Shown here: piece after piece, positions 35,111-44,191 of the stretch
Layout: each line of letters starts with the position of its first letter
Position numbering within the stretch: the stretch's first letter is position 1
Origin: Pontibacter sp. HSC-36F09
GTDB lineage: Bacteria; Bacteroidota; Bacteroidia; Cytophagales; Hymenobacteraceae
Direction: 5' to 3'
NCBI RefSeq assembly: GCF_024171605.1
Contig: NZ_JALKAA010000001.1
Span: 1,116,001 to 1,180,000 of the forward strand
Length of the DNA: 64,000 bases
Notes under the pieces: model-generated
Seen by the model: the letters and a program-made list of their open reading frames with translations, nothing else
Databases searched by the model: none
What the model was told of the DNA's origin: nothing
Program-made: the position numbers and the translations under genes

Positions 35111-36763
35111 ATGAAACACATTTACACATTATTGATTGCCCTTTTCATCATTAATTTATCTACCAATGCACAGGTTTCAATCTATAAAAATGATTTTACC
35201 AATGGCGCTGCTGATGTAAGTAGACTAACGTTCACCTTCACCAAAGCTTTTAAGCCGGAGATGCCGGGTGAGCTAAGCGGCAGTACTTTAATTATCAGAG
35301 GAAATAATGGTAGCCGCGAGACAAGAGGCTATACAGGTCACATAACAACGGAGGCTCTCAAGTTCAACCCTGGTTCAGTGTACACGATCACTTTTAGGGT
35401 AAGAGCAGAAGCACAAAATGCGCAGCTGTTATTCCAACGGGGTACTACAGCAGCTATTGCTGCCAGTGCTAGCGGAACTAAGGTTACTGGTATTTCGCCA
35501 AGCAGCATAGTAAATGCTACTAACGCTAACTACACTAATTTTACTGCGAATTTTACTGTTAATAGTGTGACAACTGAACACCTGGCCTTTTACGTTAGCA
35601 GCACACTCGACGCAAATAACAATAACAACGAGTACCTCTACATAGATGAAATATCTGTAACTAGAACATGTGGTATTATTACCCAACCCACTGCTTCTTC
35701 GATTAGTCGTTGCGGGGCTGGTTCCATTTCTATGTCCGCGACGGGAGCACCTGTAGGAGGCAGTTACAAATGGTATAGTGCGCCAACCGGGGGAAGCTTG
35801 CTGTCATCTACTGCAACTTATACTAATCCTAACTTAACTGCTACCACTACCTATTATGTAAGCGCTGTAAATGCGGATGGCTGTGAGAGTGAACGTACAC
35901 CAGTATCAGCAACTATAGTTCCTAAATATACGGGATTAACTGAGTTTGCTCAGCAAGAGCTTACTGTTGGCAAACCTGCAATTATTCAACTTAACTCAGT
36001 GGTCTTTCAAAACAGTCATGGAGTTACTGTTCGTTGGGAAGCCTACGACTATGTTACTAGAGTAAGGAAAGATCTTGGTACTACAGTAGCGCCTAAGGGT
36101 TCGGCAGCACTTTTCTCAATTGCTTCTGTTGAAAGCAATACATATTATGAGGCCTTTATTGAGATAGTAGGTGGAGTTTGCTACGATGACTATTTGCTCA
36201 CAGCAAGTACGCAGGGCATCATATCTCTCCCCGTAGAACTGGTTTCTTTCAAGGCACAAGCTGCTAAAGATGGCGTGCAGCTTAGCTGGAAGACGGCTTC
36301 TGAGAGGGATAACAAAGGCTTTGAAGTAGAGGTATCTGCTGATGGCAAGAACTTCAGAAAGGTAGCTTTTGTGGAAAGCAAGGTAGGCACTACTTCACTC
36401 ACGCAGACCTACAGCTTCCTTGATACGAGAGCAGCTGCCGGCACAAACTACTACCGTCTAAAGCAAGTTGACTTTGACGGGGCATTTGAGTATTCTAAAA
36501 TCGTAGCTGTGAACATGACGCAGGCGTCTTCCTCAGCTGTGTATCCTACTCTGGCTACAAGTGATATTACCGTGAGCCTGACTTCTTCTCACGAACAGGT
36601 GACAATTGCGGTGGCGGATATGGCAGGAAAGCAGTTGTTGACAGTTCAGAATCCGACAGAGCGCCAAGTAATATTGCCCGTGCAGCAGCTGCAGCAAGGT
36701 GTTTACTTTGTCACGGTGATCTCCGGCACACAAAAAGAAGTATTCCGCTTTGTAAAGCGCTAA
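35111..36763 (+). CDS. T9SS-secreted protein with Ig-like domain
   Basis: The 550-residue product has a signal peptide (MKHIYTLLIALFIINLSTNAQ). An N-terminal carbohydrate-binding-like beta-sandwich follows (residues about 25-190, ending in YLYIDEISVTRTCG), then an Ig-like domain (SYKWYSAPTGGSLL...TYYVSAVNADGCES). The C-terminal block begins SLPVELVSFKAQAAKDGVQLSWKTASERDN and ends in a type A T9SS sorting domain (VYPTLATSDITV onward). The C-terminal block resembles that of the first gene in the window. It should be exported to the cell surface; the ligand is unknown. Confidence 0.85.
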   Translation: MKHIYTLLIALFIINLSTNAQVSIYKNDFTNGAADVSRLTFTFTKAFKPEMPGELSGSTLIIRGNNGSRETRGYTGHITTEALKFNPGSVYTITFRVRAEAQNAQLLFQRGTTAAIAASASGTKVTGISPSSIVNATNANYTNFTANFTVNSVTTEHLAFYVSSTLDANNNNNEYLYIDEISVTRTCGIITQPTASSISRCGAGSISMSATGAPVGGSYKWYSAPTGGSLLSSTATYTNPNLTATTTYYVSAVNADGCESERTPVSATIVPKYTGLTEFAQQELTVGKPAIIQLNSVVFQNSHGVTVRWEAYDYVTRVRKDLGTTVAPKGSAALFSIASVESNTYYEAFIEIVGGVCYDDYLLTASTQGIISLPVELVSFKAQAAKDGVQLSWKTASERDNKGFEVEVSADGKNFRKVAFVESKVGTTSLTQTYSFLDTRAAAGTNYYRLKQVDFDGAFEYSKIVAVNMTQASSSAVYPTLATSDITVSLTSSHEQVTIAVADMAGKQLLTVQNPTERQVILPVQQLQQGVYFVTVISGTQKEVFRFVKR

Positions 36764-36790
36764 TCAAAAATCTATTGCAAGATAAGGAAG

Positions 36791-36819
36791 AGGCTAGTCC
36801 GTAAGGCTAGCCTTTTTTA
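36791..36819 (+). terminator. Terminator after the T9SS Ig-domain gene
   Basis: AGGCTAG (36791-36797) pairs with CTAGCCT (36807-36813), followed by TTTTTT, 28 bases after the stop codon. Confidence 0.8.
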
Positions 36820-37156
36820 TGCCCCATGCTGTTATGGGCAACATTTTTTTGAAGTAGTTGAGGTATTGAGTGGGCGCTAAACAATCTATGTGTGGTGTTA
36901 AATTAAGCGCGAGATCACGTGATAAGTTGAAAAATATATAGGTATAGTTCTATAGCGCTTTTACTAGGAATTAGTCCCGTGTAAGAGCCCAGTATCTTTA
37001 CACAAACGAATTCTTTCGCGGGGAGCCTGTTTTTGTGGGAGTGAGCCATCTTTAAGTGTCATGCAAAAGCATGTTTTATCGACTTACTGAGTTAATAGCG
37101 CCAGTGATTGTATAGGTATGAGGGTTCATCCTAAAGCTAAAGTGCAATTTCAGGTA

Positions 37157-37186
37157 TTGCTTCTATTTAGGAACTAAGTATATTTG
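37157..37186 (+). promoter_or_regulatory. Promoter with a 240-base leader before the 37433 gene
   Basis: TTG (37157-37159), a 19-base spacer and TATATTTG (37179-37186) match the consensus. The start site near 37193 leaves about 240 bases before the ATG at 37433. Confidence 0.7.
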
Positions 37187-37432
37187 CAACACAGATGCAG
37201 TTGGAGGGACGGCTTAATGATGACCACCCAGTTTCAGAACAGCTTAGTAATCCTTGTAAACAGGATGCTGAGAGATTAGGATCGTACTGGAGTTGCCATT
37301 GCTTTGCTGTAAGACATGCCGCCTCTGCTAAGGCAAGCTTAGTTTTGGCAAAGCTCCCTCTGCTATTATCTATAACACCAGCCGCTCTAAGCCTTATCTA
37401 CAACACTAACAACCTCAGAGGGAATTCTTTTG

Positions 37433-37867
37433 ATGCAACTTTACTTTCAAAACAGCTTTGTTAAGCTTTCCTATGACAAACTCTTGAGACTCGGTAAGGC
37501 CGAGTGGTGCGGCCGACTGCATGGTGCCGAGCTCAGAGAAGCGTACCTGCTTTGCCACGAAATGATTAACCGTTTTTCGCTAATAAGTTGGCTGGCGGAT
37601 GACCGCTTGATGGGCTCCATCTCGCCTGCAGACCTAAAATGGAGTCTGGAAGTGCATGTCCCAAACATGGCAAAAAGCTCTTTAAAGCGATTTGCCCGTC
37701 TACCTTCGAAGTTCGAAAAGAATCGGGAAGCTGTCGGGGTTATGATTAACAAAGGATACACGCTTAATTTATCCTTAGAACTCCGGGATTTCGAAGACGA
37801 AAAAGAAGCGATGAAGTGGTTGCTGGAGACTTCTCAGGTGTCAGCTGCTGCTGCCAGTTCTCACTAA
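37433..37867 (+). CDS. STAS/SpoIIAA-like protein of unknown function
   Basis: The 144-residue cytoplasmic product (MQLYFQNSFVKLSYDKLLRLGKAEWCGRLHG...) has the length and alternating helix-strand pattern of SpoIIAA/STAS-like Bacteroidetes proteins. The middle reads ADDRLMGSISPADLKWSLEVHVPNMAKSSLKRFARLPS, followed by NREAVGVMINKG and the end DFEDEKEAMKWLLE. The protein encoded at 51823-52242 has the same layout and a matching end (NDADALRWLRD), so the two are likely distant paralogues. Role unknown; the family may act in partner switching, which is inference. Confidence 0.65.
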   Translation: MQLYFQNSFVKLSYDKLLRLGKAEWCGRLHGAELREAYLLCHEMINRFSLISWLADDRLMGSISPADLKWSLEVHVPNMAKSSLKRFARLPSKFEKNREAVGVMINKGYTLNLSLELRDFEDEKEAMKWLLETSQVSAAAASSH

Positions 37868-37892
37868 TCCTATAAGCTCTCAATGCATCATG

Positions 37893-37922
37893 AAGCCGCT
37901 GATCTTTGTCAGGGGCTTTTTG
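37893..37922 (+). terminator. Terminator after the STAS-like gene
   Basis: AAGCC and CTGA (37893-37902, one mismatch between) pair with TCAG and GGCTT (37909-37918), followed by TTT and a broken T run. Confidence 0.65.
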
Positions 37923-38078
37923 TTTGCTAATGTTGAGTTATATGGCATGCTATCAAACTGTAGAACTGCAGAGGTAGCATGTGATTGGCGATAGGGTCTG
38001 ATTGTGGATACAAGATAACTACTAAGCTTTGATTAAAAGGTATAGCTTTATAAGTCAGTAGAAAAGTTAACCCAAAAA

Positions 38079-38165
38079 GACCTCGCGGTGTCCGGAGGTC
38101 CCGCGAGCGTCTGGTGGAAAGGTAGTTGATTCTTAGAGCGGGATCAGGAGGCGTAAGACGCTCGC
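38079..38165. repeat. GC-rich interspersed palindromic repeat, copy 1
   Basis: In an AT-rich gap, GACCTCGCGGTGTCCGGAGG then TCCCGCGAGCGTCT (38079-38112) forms a 7-bp stem (CTCGCGG with CCGCGAG). GCGAGCGTCT at 38103-38112 is the exact reverse complement of AGACGCTCGC at 38156-38165. A shorter relative is at 50926-50948. The rest of the gap 37868-38214 holds a terminator and an AGGTATAG near 38038. Confidence 0.65.
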
Positions 38166-38214
38166 AGGTTGTAAAGACTCCACGAACGTGTAGGTTTAAA
38201 ATAACAATAAATGA

Positions 38215-38874
38215 TTAAGTTGTCATAGAACCATAAAGTTCTTTAATGATCCCTAAAATAGGTGTTATACCCATAATTATTGCTTGCTTTGACGGGAAAA
38301 AGCTAGAGTAAAAAGGGTATAAGGTAGCTATCATACTCAGTATAGAATAAGTTGGGTGCTCCATAACCAGCCGTACAAAGCCCGAAAAGTTATTACCATA
38401 AACGTGATAAAAACGTGCAGCAACCTTTAAGTTATCACGGGCCGCTTCTTGTAAAATGAATGCTAAGCCTTCAACTTTCTTCTGAGTAGAGTGATGTAGC
38501 AACTGATATTCCTTTCTATTAAATGCTTCAGCCTCCTGACTTCCTGTAAGCGCTCTCACTGGTTTAAAACCATTCCTTTTAGCAAGTGCTAATAACTTTC
38601 CTATATCACCGTTATTTTCATAATTGTTTGAATAAACCTGCTTAAGAATTTCTGAAAGATCATACTTGCATTCATGTTGAATTCTCGCGGGTTTTCCTTT
38701 CATGGATTTAAATCTTAATTCTAAGACTTGAAACCCATAGGTTAGGTCTTTCATTTTCCAATGCACCCACTTACAAGATTTGTTGGCTCTTACGTATTTA
38801 TAGAATTTACTAAGTAAGTCTTTTTCTGCTATGTCTAACTCATGTTCATTCAGATTCTGATCTATAAAACCCAT
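38215..38874 (-). CDS. Hypothetical protein with C-terminal membrane segment
   Basis: I do not recognise this 219-residue protein. It is basic (many Lys), mainly alpha-helical, with MDFID-type acidic start (MGFIDQNLNEHELDIAEKDLLSKF) and a C-terminal hydrophobic region (TYSILSMIATLYPFYSSFFPSKQAIIMGITPILGIIKELYG). The gene is AT-rich, has no AGGTATA motif and stands alone, which suggests a recently acquired accessory gene. The tail could insert in a membrane. Confidence 0.6.
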   Translation of the reverse strand: MGFIDQNLNEHELDIAEKDLLSKFYKYVRANKSCKWVHWKMKDLTYGFQVLELRFKSMKGKPARIQHECKYDLSEILKQVYSNNYENNGDIGKLLALAKRNGFKPVRALTGSQEAEAFNRKEYQLLHHSTQKKVEGLAFILQEAARDNLKVAARFYHVYGNNFSGFVRLVMEHPTYSILSMIATLYPFYSSFFPSKQAIIMGITPILGIIKELYGSMTT

Positions 38875-39229
38875 CTCTTGTGCAGAAAGGTGTATTGAAA
38901 ATGATTCAACCTATTTTGTCTCAAAATCATAAATTGATATCGAAGTAATTCTCGGTGCCCTATTAAAGGGGTTTATGAAAGATTCACAAGCGTAGTGTAT
39001 TATGCGGACCTTAGTGCGCTAATGTAGCAAGTATGATAGTGTGTTCCGTCCTTGCTTTCTTTCTGCAAGTCGAGGAGAATTAAGGGTCATTTTCCTTTTT
39101 CTATTAATTTATTAGAGTGTCTGCTATTGTAAGAAAGACATGGTAAGCAGACTGACTGTTCAGACAACAATATTCCACCCACTGACGGGGAGTCATTGGT
39201 AACACAGGGTGTACTTGCTTGGGGTAAAA
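38875..39229. other. Intergenic region 38875-39229
   Basis: AT-rich gap between the 38215 gene and the end of nrdA. I see no gene, promoter match or repeat beyond an ATGATT/AATCAT inverted pair (38901-38906 and 38925-38930). Confidence 0.4.
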
Positions 39230-39258
39230 AAGAAGGAGGACACAAAACCCTCCTTCTT
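39226..39258 (-). terminator. nrdA terminator
   Basis: On the minus strand AAGAAGGAGG (39258-39249) pairs with CCTCCTTCTT (39239-39230) around a 9-base loop and is followed by TTTTTACC. It lies 9 bases after the nrdA stop. Confidence 0.85.
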
Positions 39259-39266
39259 CAGTTATG

Positions 39267-41645
39267 TTACGATCCGCAAGCTTCGCAAGAGTCCGGGTCA
39301 TCCAAGCTGCAGGCCATGTCGCTGCGATTCTGGTCCTGGTTGTAAACTGGCTCCAGCGTCTCGGCGGCTTGTTTTTCCACTGTGAACTTGATAGCGTCTA
39401 CAGCGGCTTTGGTGCGCAGGTAGTACATACCTGTCTTCAGGCCTCTCTTCCAGGCATGGAAGTGCATCGAGGTCAGCTTGCCGAAGTTCACGTTCATCAC
39501 GTGTAGGTTCAGCGACTGGCTCTGACAAATGTAAGCACCGCGGTCAGCACTCATGTCGATCACTGTTCGCTGGCTGATCTCCCATACCGTCTTATACAGG
39601 TCTTTGATGTTCTGAGGGATGTTCGGGATGTCCTGCACCGAGCCGTTGGCTGCGATGATGGCGTTCTTCATCTTGTCATTCCACAGGCCCAGGCCGATCA
39701 GGTCTTTGAGCAGGTGCTTGTTCACGACCATAAACTCGCCTGAAAGCACGCGACGCACGTAGATGTTAGAAGTATAAGGCTCAAACGACTCGTTGTTGCC
39801 CAGAATCTGCGCAGTAGAGGCAGTCGGCATTGGAGCCAATAGCAGAGAGTTACGCACGCCGTGCTTCACTACTTCCTGACGCAGTTCTTCCCAATCCCAG
39901 CGACCGCTGTCTGGTGTTACGCCCCACATATCAAACTGGAATTTACCCTCTGAAAGTGGAGAACCTTTGAACGTTTCGTAAGCACCGTTCTTCTTCGCCA
40001 GATCTTTAGAAGCTGTCATAGCCGCAAAGTAGATCGTCTCGAAGATGTCTCTGTTCAGGCCTTTGGCCTCGTCACTTTCAAATGGCATACGCAGCGCGAT
40101 GAAGGTATCGGCAAGTCCCTGCACACCCAGACCGATCGGACGGTGGCGCATGTTGGAATTGCGGGCTTCAGGTACCGGGTAATAGTTGATATCGATTACC
40201 TTGTTCAGGTTCAGCGTCACGTGGTACGTCACGTCAAACAGCTTCTGGTGGTCGAACACCTTGTGGCCATTCTCTTCCTTCACGTAGCGGGGCAGTGCAA
40301 GCGAAGCCAGGTTACATACTGCCACTTCATCCTGACTGGTATACTCCATAATCTCGGTACAGAGGTTAGAGCTCTTGATTGTACCCAGGTTCTGTTGGTT
40401 ACTCTTGCTGTTGGCAGCATCCTTATAAAGCATGTACGGCGTACCTGTCTCTATCTGAGACTCCAGTACGGCAAACCAAAGGTCCTGTGCTTTTACCGTC
40501 TTGCGGGCACGGCCTTCGCGCTCGTACTTCTCGTACAGGCGTTCAAAGTCCTGTCCCCAGGTGTCGCCCAGGCCAGGTGCTTCGTTCGGACAGAACAGAC
40601 TCCAGTCGCCGTTCTGCTCTACGCGCTTCATGAACAAGTCTGGCGTCCACAGAGCATAGAACAGGTCGCGGGCGCGGTTTTCTTCCTTACCGTGGTTCTT
40701 CTTCAGGTCCAGGAACTCGAAGATGTCGGCATGCCATGGCTCCAAGTATATGGCGAAAGCGCCTTTGCGCTTGCCACCACCCTGATCCACGTAGCGGGCT
40801 GTGTCGTTAAACACCTTCAGCATCGGAATGATGCCGTTGCTCGTGCCGTTGGTGCCCTTGATGTAAGAGCCCGTTGCACGCACGTTGTGGATGCTCAGAC
40901 CGATACCACCGGCGCTCTGCGAGATTTGCGCGCATTGCTTCAGGGTGTCGTAGATGCCTGGTATGCTGTCGTCCTGCATGGTGAGCAGGAAGCACGAGGA
41001 CAGCTGCGGCTTTGGCGTGCCTGCATTGAATAATGTTGGTGTGGCGTGCGTAAACCACTTCTCAGACATGAGATTATAAGTCTCGATGGCAGATTCGATG
41101 TCCTCCTTGTGGATACCCACGGCCACACGCATCAACATATGCTGCGGGCGCTCCACAATCTTGCCATCAAGGCGAAGCAGGTATGAGCGCTCCAGCGTTT
41201 TGTATCCAAAATAGTCGTAGTTGTAGTCCCGGTCGTAGATGATGGTCGAGTCCAGCGTAGCGGCGTGCTTGCGGATGATCTCGTACACATCTTTGGCCAG
41301 CAGGGAAGCGTTCTCACCCGTTTTCGGGTCCTCATAGGTATAGAGGCGCTTCATGGTGTTGGAGAACGACTTGCTCGTCACCTTGTGCAGGCTCGAGATG
41401 GCCACACGGGCAGCCAGCACTGCATAGTCGGGGTGTTTGGTCGTCAGCGACGCAGCCGTTTCTGCCGCCAGGTTGTCCAGCTCTATCGTGCTCACGCCGT
41501 CGTAAATGCCGTCGATCACTTTCTTGGCCACCTCTATCGGCGACACATAGTCCATGTTCAGACCATAGCACAGCTTCTCGATGCGTGCGGTAATCTTGTC
41601 GAATTTGACGGATTCGCGTCGGCCGTCTCGTTTAACTACTAACAT
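39267..41645 (-). CDS. nrdA: Ribonucleoside-diphosphate reductase, class I alpha subunit
   Basis: The 792-residue large subunit makes dNDPs from NDPs with radical input from NrdB. It begins with an ATP-cone ([28 protein letters not shown]), has [16 protein letters not shown] and [11 protein letters not shown] in the catalytic barrel, [30 protein letters not shown], and a C-terminal redox tail CEACGS with two cysteines. The ATP-cone implies allosteric activity control by ATP/dATP. nrdB lies upstream on the same strand, but two small genes (41871-42537) sit between them, so the usual tight nrdAB pair is broken. A hairpin (41706-41727) lies in its leader. Confidence 0.97.
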   Translation of the reverse strand: MLVVKRDGRRESVKFDKITARIEKLCYGLNMDYVSPIEVAKKVIDGIYDGVSTIELDNLAAETAASLTTKHPDYAVLAARVAISSLHKVTSKSFSNTMKRLYTYEDPKTGENASLLAKDVYEIIRKHAATLDSTIIYDRDYNYDYFGYKTLERSYLLRLDGKIVERPQHMLMRVAVGIHKEDIESAIETYNLMSEKWFTHATPTLFNAGTPKPQLSSCFLLTMQDDSIPGIYDTLKQCAQISQSAGGIGLSIHNVRATGSYIKGTNGTSNGIIPMLKVFNDTARYVDQGGGKRKGAFAIYLEPWHADIFEFLDLKKNHGKEENRARDLFYALWTPDLFMKRVEQNGDWSLFCPNEAPGLGDTWGQDFERLYEKYEREGRARKTVKAQDLWFAVLESQIETGTPYMLYKDAANSKSNQQNLGTIKSSNLCTEIMEYTSQDEVAVCNLASLALPRYVKEENGHKVFDHQKLFDVTYHVTLNLNKVIDINYYPVPEARNSNMRHRPIGLGVQGLADTFIALRMPFESDEAKGLNRDIFETIYFAAMTASKDLAKKNGAYETFKGSPLSEGKFQFDMWGVTPDSGRWDWEELRQEVVKHGVRNSLLLAPMPTASTAQILGNNESFEPYTSNIYVRRVLSGEFMVVNKHLLKDLIGLGLWNDKMKNAIIAANGSVQDIPNIPQNIKDLYKTVWEISQRTVIDMSADRGAYICQSQSLNLHVMNVNFGKLTSMHFHAWKRGLKTGMYYLRTKAAVDAIKFTVEKQAAETLEPVYNQDQNRSDMACSLDDPDSCEACGS

Positions 41646-41705
41646 AGCGTATACATTTAGCGGGTGTTAAAAGCCCGGGTTATTTATAAGGTGTAGGTAT
41701 AAGAG

Positions 41706-41727
41706 ATCCGCTACCGATGCAGCGGAT
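41706..41727 (-). other. Hairpin in the nrdA leader
   Basis: ATCCGCT (41706-41712) and AGCGGAT (41721-41727) form a 7-bp stem with an 8-base loop. No T run follows on either strand, so it is more likely a leader structure or operator than a terminator. Confidence 0.4.
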
Positions 41728-41870
41728 TGAAACATGCTAATATTTTCATAGGGAAATACGTGTATATATACGCAATCCGTTGAAATACTATAGTTTAAAA
41801 GCTAAAGCCAATTGCTTTCACAAGTCTGGAGATCTTAAACTGTGCTAACCGCTTAAGATTTTAGTTAATG

Positions 41871-42287
41871 TTAATTTAAGTTTTTTGAAATGTTGTATAC
41901 ACACCTAATTTCTCCTTCCTGTATGTAGATCTCATTAACATCAGATAATGTTTTTCCTACTAAAGCAAATATACATTTCTGACCTTTATCATTTACACTT
42001 TCCAAGGTAGTGACTTTATTATCATTAGAGCTCTGGGTTATCTTTGGAGTTCTAATGATATCATAGGAGACCTCTCCATGGGGATTGTAAATTATGATTT
42101 TTTTATTTTCTTGGTCGATGACTATTAATGCATCTGATACTAAGTATGGGCTCCAGTCTTTCCAATTGTTTGTACCTTCTACTTTACTTGTAATGGCAAC
42201 ACGGTCAGACCTATACTTATTAATTTGACCTAATGACGGATAAATAAGTACAGTGCAGAGCAGAGAAATCAGTAAAAGAGGCTTCAT
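41871..42287 (-). CDS. Small exported protein inserted between nrdB and nrdA
   Basis: The 138-residue product has a signal peptide (MKPLLLISLLCTVLIYPSLGQ) and a mature part rich in short beta strands (ALIVIDQENKKIIIYNPHG; EIYIQEGEIRCVYNI). It has two cysteines (KCIFAL, IRCVY) that may pair. No family is recognised. It starts 8 bases after the stop of the 42295 gene on the same strand, so the two make a small operon. AT-rich composition and lack of AGGTATA suggest a foreign origin. Confidence 0.65.
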   Translation of the reverse strand: MKPLLLISLLCTVLIYPSLGQINKYRSDRVAITSKVEGTNNWKDWSPYLVSDALIVIDQENKKIIIYNPHGEVSYDIIRTPKITQSSNDNKVTTLESVNDKGQKCIFALVGKTLSDVNEIYIQEGEIRCVYNISKNLN

Positions 42288-42294
42288 TAGATAA

Positions 42295-42537
42295 TTAGTC
42301 AACGGGATGCCAGAAATTCTCCTCATTTGCATTCCTTAAGACATAAAAATGTTTTAAAGGAATTTTTATGTCTAAACACTTTTGGAGCAATGCAGGACTA
42401 ACATCATTATAACAATCATATGTACCTATAGGGTAAGGAAGGATTTGAATCTTTTGAACCTTCATACCGTTTATTTTTTGTCCTATTTTCTTTTCAAGAA
42501 TTGACGTCACCTCTAAAATGCTCCTTAAAGTGTTCAT
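42295..42537 (-). CDS. Small protein inserted between nrdB and nrdA
   Basis: An 80-residue cytoplasmic protein (MNTLRSILEVTSILEKKIGQKING...). The middle has PYPIGTYDCYNDVSPALLQKCLD and the end NANEENFWHPVD. No family is recognised. It starts 46 bases after the nrdB stop and is followed by the 41871 gene after 7 bases. The pair may be an accessory module; a toxin-immunity or sensor role would be guesswork. Confidence 0.55.
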   Translation of the reverse strand: MNTLRSILEVTSILEKKIGQKINGMKVQKIQILPYPIGTYDCYNDVSPALLQKCLDIKIPLKHFYVLRNANEENFWHPVD

Positions 42538-42583
42538 AGGCAATTGATTTTAATAGGAGTTTGATGATTGTAAAATGGTTGTC

Positions 42584-43543
42584 TTAAAAGTCTTCGTCGA
42601 GCGAAAAAACGTTTTTGTCTTTGTCGCCCATCACGCCGGCTTTCTGGTACTCGCCCACGCGCTTCTCGAAGAAGTTGGTCTTGCCCTGCAGCGAGATCAT
42701 TTCCATGAAGTCGAACGGGTTGGTAGCGTTGTAGATCTTGTTGCAACCCAGCGACACGAGCAGGCGGTCGGCCACAAACTCAATGTACTGGCTCATCAGC
42801 TTAGCGTTCATCCCGATCAGGTCAACCGGTAGTGCGTCCGTCACAAACTCCTTCTCAAATTCCACGGCATCGCGGATGATCTCGTGCACACGGCTCTCAG
42901 GCAGCTTTTCGTTCAGCATAGAATAGAGCAGGCAGGCGAAGTCGCAATGCAGGCCCTCGTCGCGGGAGATCAATTCGTTTGAGAAGGTAAGACCCGGCAT
43001 CAGGCCACGCTTCTTAAGCCAGAAGATAGAGCAGAAAGAACCGGAGAAGAAAATACCTTCCACAGCCGCAAAAGCAATCAGGCGCTCCGTGAAATTCTCG
43101 CTGTTGATCCACTTCAGGGCCCACTCACCTTTTTTCTTTACGCATGGCACCGTCTCCAATGCATTGAACAAGTAATCCTTCTCGGACTGCTTCTTTATAT
43201 AGGTGTCAATCAGCAGGGAGTAGGTTTCCGCGTGGATGTTCTCCATCATGATCTGGAAACCATAGAAGCAGCGGGCCTCCGGCAACTGCACTTCCTGCAT
43301 GAAGTTAATAGCCAGGTTTTCGTTTACGATGCCGTCGGAGGCGGCGAAGAATGCCAGTACGTGGCTGATGAAATGGCGCTCGCCGTCGTTCAGGTTCTCC
43401 CAGTCCTTCTGGTCCTGCGACAGGTCGATCTCCTCGGCAGTCCAGAAGCTGGCTTCTGCCTTTTTATACATCTGCCACACCTCGTCGTGCTGTATCGGGA
43501 ATAAAACAAAGCGATTTGGGTTTTCTTGTAGTATTGGCTCCAT
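42584..43543 (-). CDS. nrdB: Ribonucleoside-diphosphate reductase, class I beta subunit
   Basis: NrdB holds the diiron-tyrosyl radical used by NrdA. The 319-residue product has metal ligands in [10 protein letters not shown], the ENLA segment, [16 protein letters not shown] and a second helix pair with [16 protein letters not shown] and [13 protein letters not shown]. The length and order fit class Ia. The C-terminal tail ([12 protein letters not shown]) is the usual NrdA-binding tail. A TATATTTG element lies about 116 bases upstream on this strand (complement of 43660-43667). Confidence 0.96.
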   Translation of the reverse strand: MEPILQENPNRFVLFPIQHDEVWQMYKKAEASFWTAEEIDLSQDQKDWENLNDGERHFISHVLAFFAASDGIVNENLAINFMQEVQLPEARCFYGFQIMMENIHAETYSLLIDTYIKKQSEKDYLFNALETVPCVKKKGEWALKWINSENFTERLIAFAAVEGIFFSGSFCSIFWLKKRGLMPGLTFSNELISRDEGLHCDFACLLYSMLNEKLPESRVHEIIRDAVEFEKEFVTDALPVDLIGMNAKLMSQYIEFVADRLLVSLGCNKIYNATNPFDFMEMISLQGKTNFFEKRVGEYQKAGVMGDKDKNVFSLDEDF

Positions 43544-44124
43544 GCTCGTAAACTTTAATGTTTTTTAAACTAACAGCAACACTTCGTTGCTGCTTTATCA
43601 AATGTCAAACTCAACAGACGGTACACCATGTGGTGCATGCACTTGAGATAACAGGATTTCAAATATAGGGATAAGAACTTGAATTGGCGGGCTAAAGTTG
43701 TTCAATTTATTAACACTTTGTTAAGTGATTGATTGTCTGAAAATTGGGTCGAAATCAACAGTCTTGTTAACATGATATTGTTAACATATGTAATTGTTAA
43801 AATATAGTAAATAAAATATTAATTCATTGTTAAGTGAATAAAAGTACAACCTCATAGTGCTTGGTTAGGTGTAAAAGATGTTTTTGAAGGGATAAAATCC
43901 AAAAGACTGCCCTTTGGAGTGTTTCCCGGAATATGAATTCCTGTAGCATCTCTTCGGGCTCTGTGGAAAACACGATTTCCGAAGGAAGCTATCAAGGTGC
44001 TGCGGACTAGCGTGTTATGCTCGTTTTTGAGAGGTGCAAAATTATGAAACAGAGATTTCAACAGCGTTATCCACATAGTTGTGGAGAGGATCTGGAAAAA
44101 CAGAAAGAATTAGAAAACAATGAT
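43544..44124. other. AT-rich intergenic region with TTGTTAA iterations and DnaA-box-like sites
   Basis: The gap between divergent nrdB and rplU holds five same-strand copies of TTGTTAA[C/A/G] at 43718, 43764, 43778, 43794 and 43827 in an AT-rich tract. A perfect TTATCCACA is at 44067-44075, an inverted near-copy TGTGGAGAG at 44080, and TGTGGAAAA at about 43960. Palindromes CACCATGTGGTG (43624-43635) and GTGCATGCAC (43632-43641) are nearer nrdB. A short frame on the minus strand at 43852-44076 does not look like protein. It may be a replication origin or a complex control region. Confidence 0.5.
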
Positions 44125-44155
44125 TTGCATATTAACTTTAAGTCCGCTAATTTTG
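44125..44155 (+). promoter_or_regulatory. rplU-rpmA promoter
   Basis: TTG (44125-44127), a 20-base spacer and TAATTTTG (44148-44155) match the Bacteroidetes consensus exactly. The start site would be near 44162, 30 bases before the rplU ATG. Confidence 0.85.
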
Positions 44156-44191
44156 CAGACTTAAATTTTTTTAAATCATACATTGAAGCTG

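Larger units (their letters stand above)
36764..37432. other. Intergenic region 36764-37432 with terminator and promoter
   Basis: Gene-free on the evidence seen. It contains a terminator (36791-36819), an AGGTATAG near 36944, a canonical promoter (37157-37186) and a long leader before the gene at 37433. An 89-codon frame from 37195 exists but lacks protein-like composition. Confidence 0.5.

Noticed and set aside
37195-37464. 89-codon plus-strand frame after the 37157 promoter
   Set aside because: Composition is not protein-like, and it overlaps the start of the better-supported 37433 gene; kept only as a leader observation.
39104-39301. 65-codon minus-strand frame across the nrdA terminator
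   Set aside because: It overlaps the end of nrdA and its terminator in another frame, with no protein-like pattern.
43660-43667. TATATTTG on the minus strand as a full nrdB promoter
   Set aside because: The -7 element fits but no TTG lies 19-21 bases further upstream, so only the partial match is noted with nrdB.
43852-44076. 74-codon minus-strand frame in the nrdB-rplU gap
   Set aside because: No recognisable features and it covers the DnaA-box-like sites.
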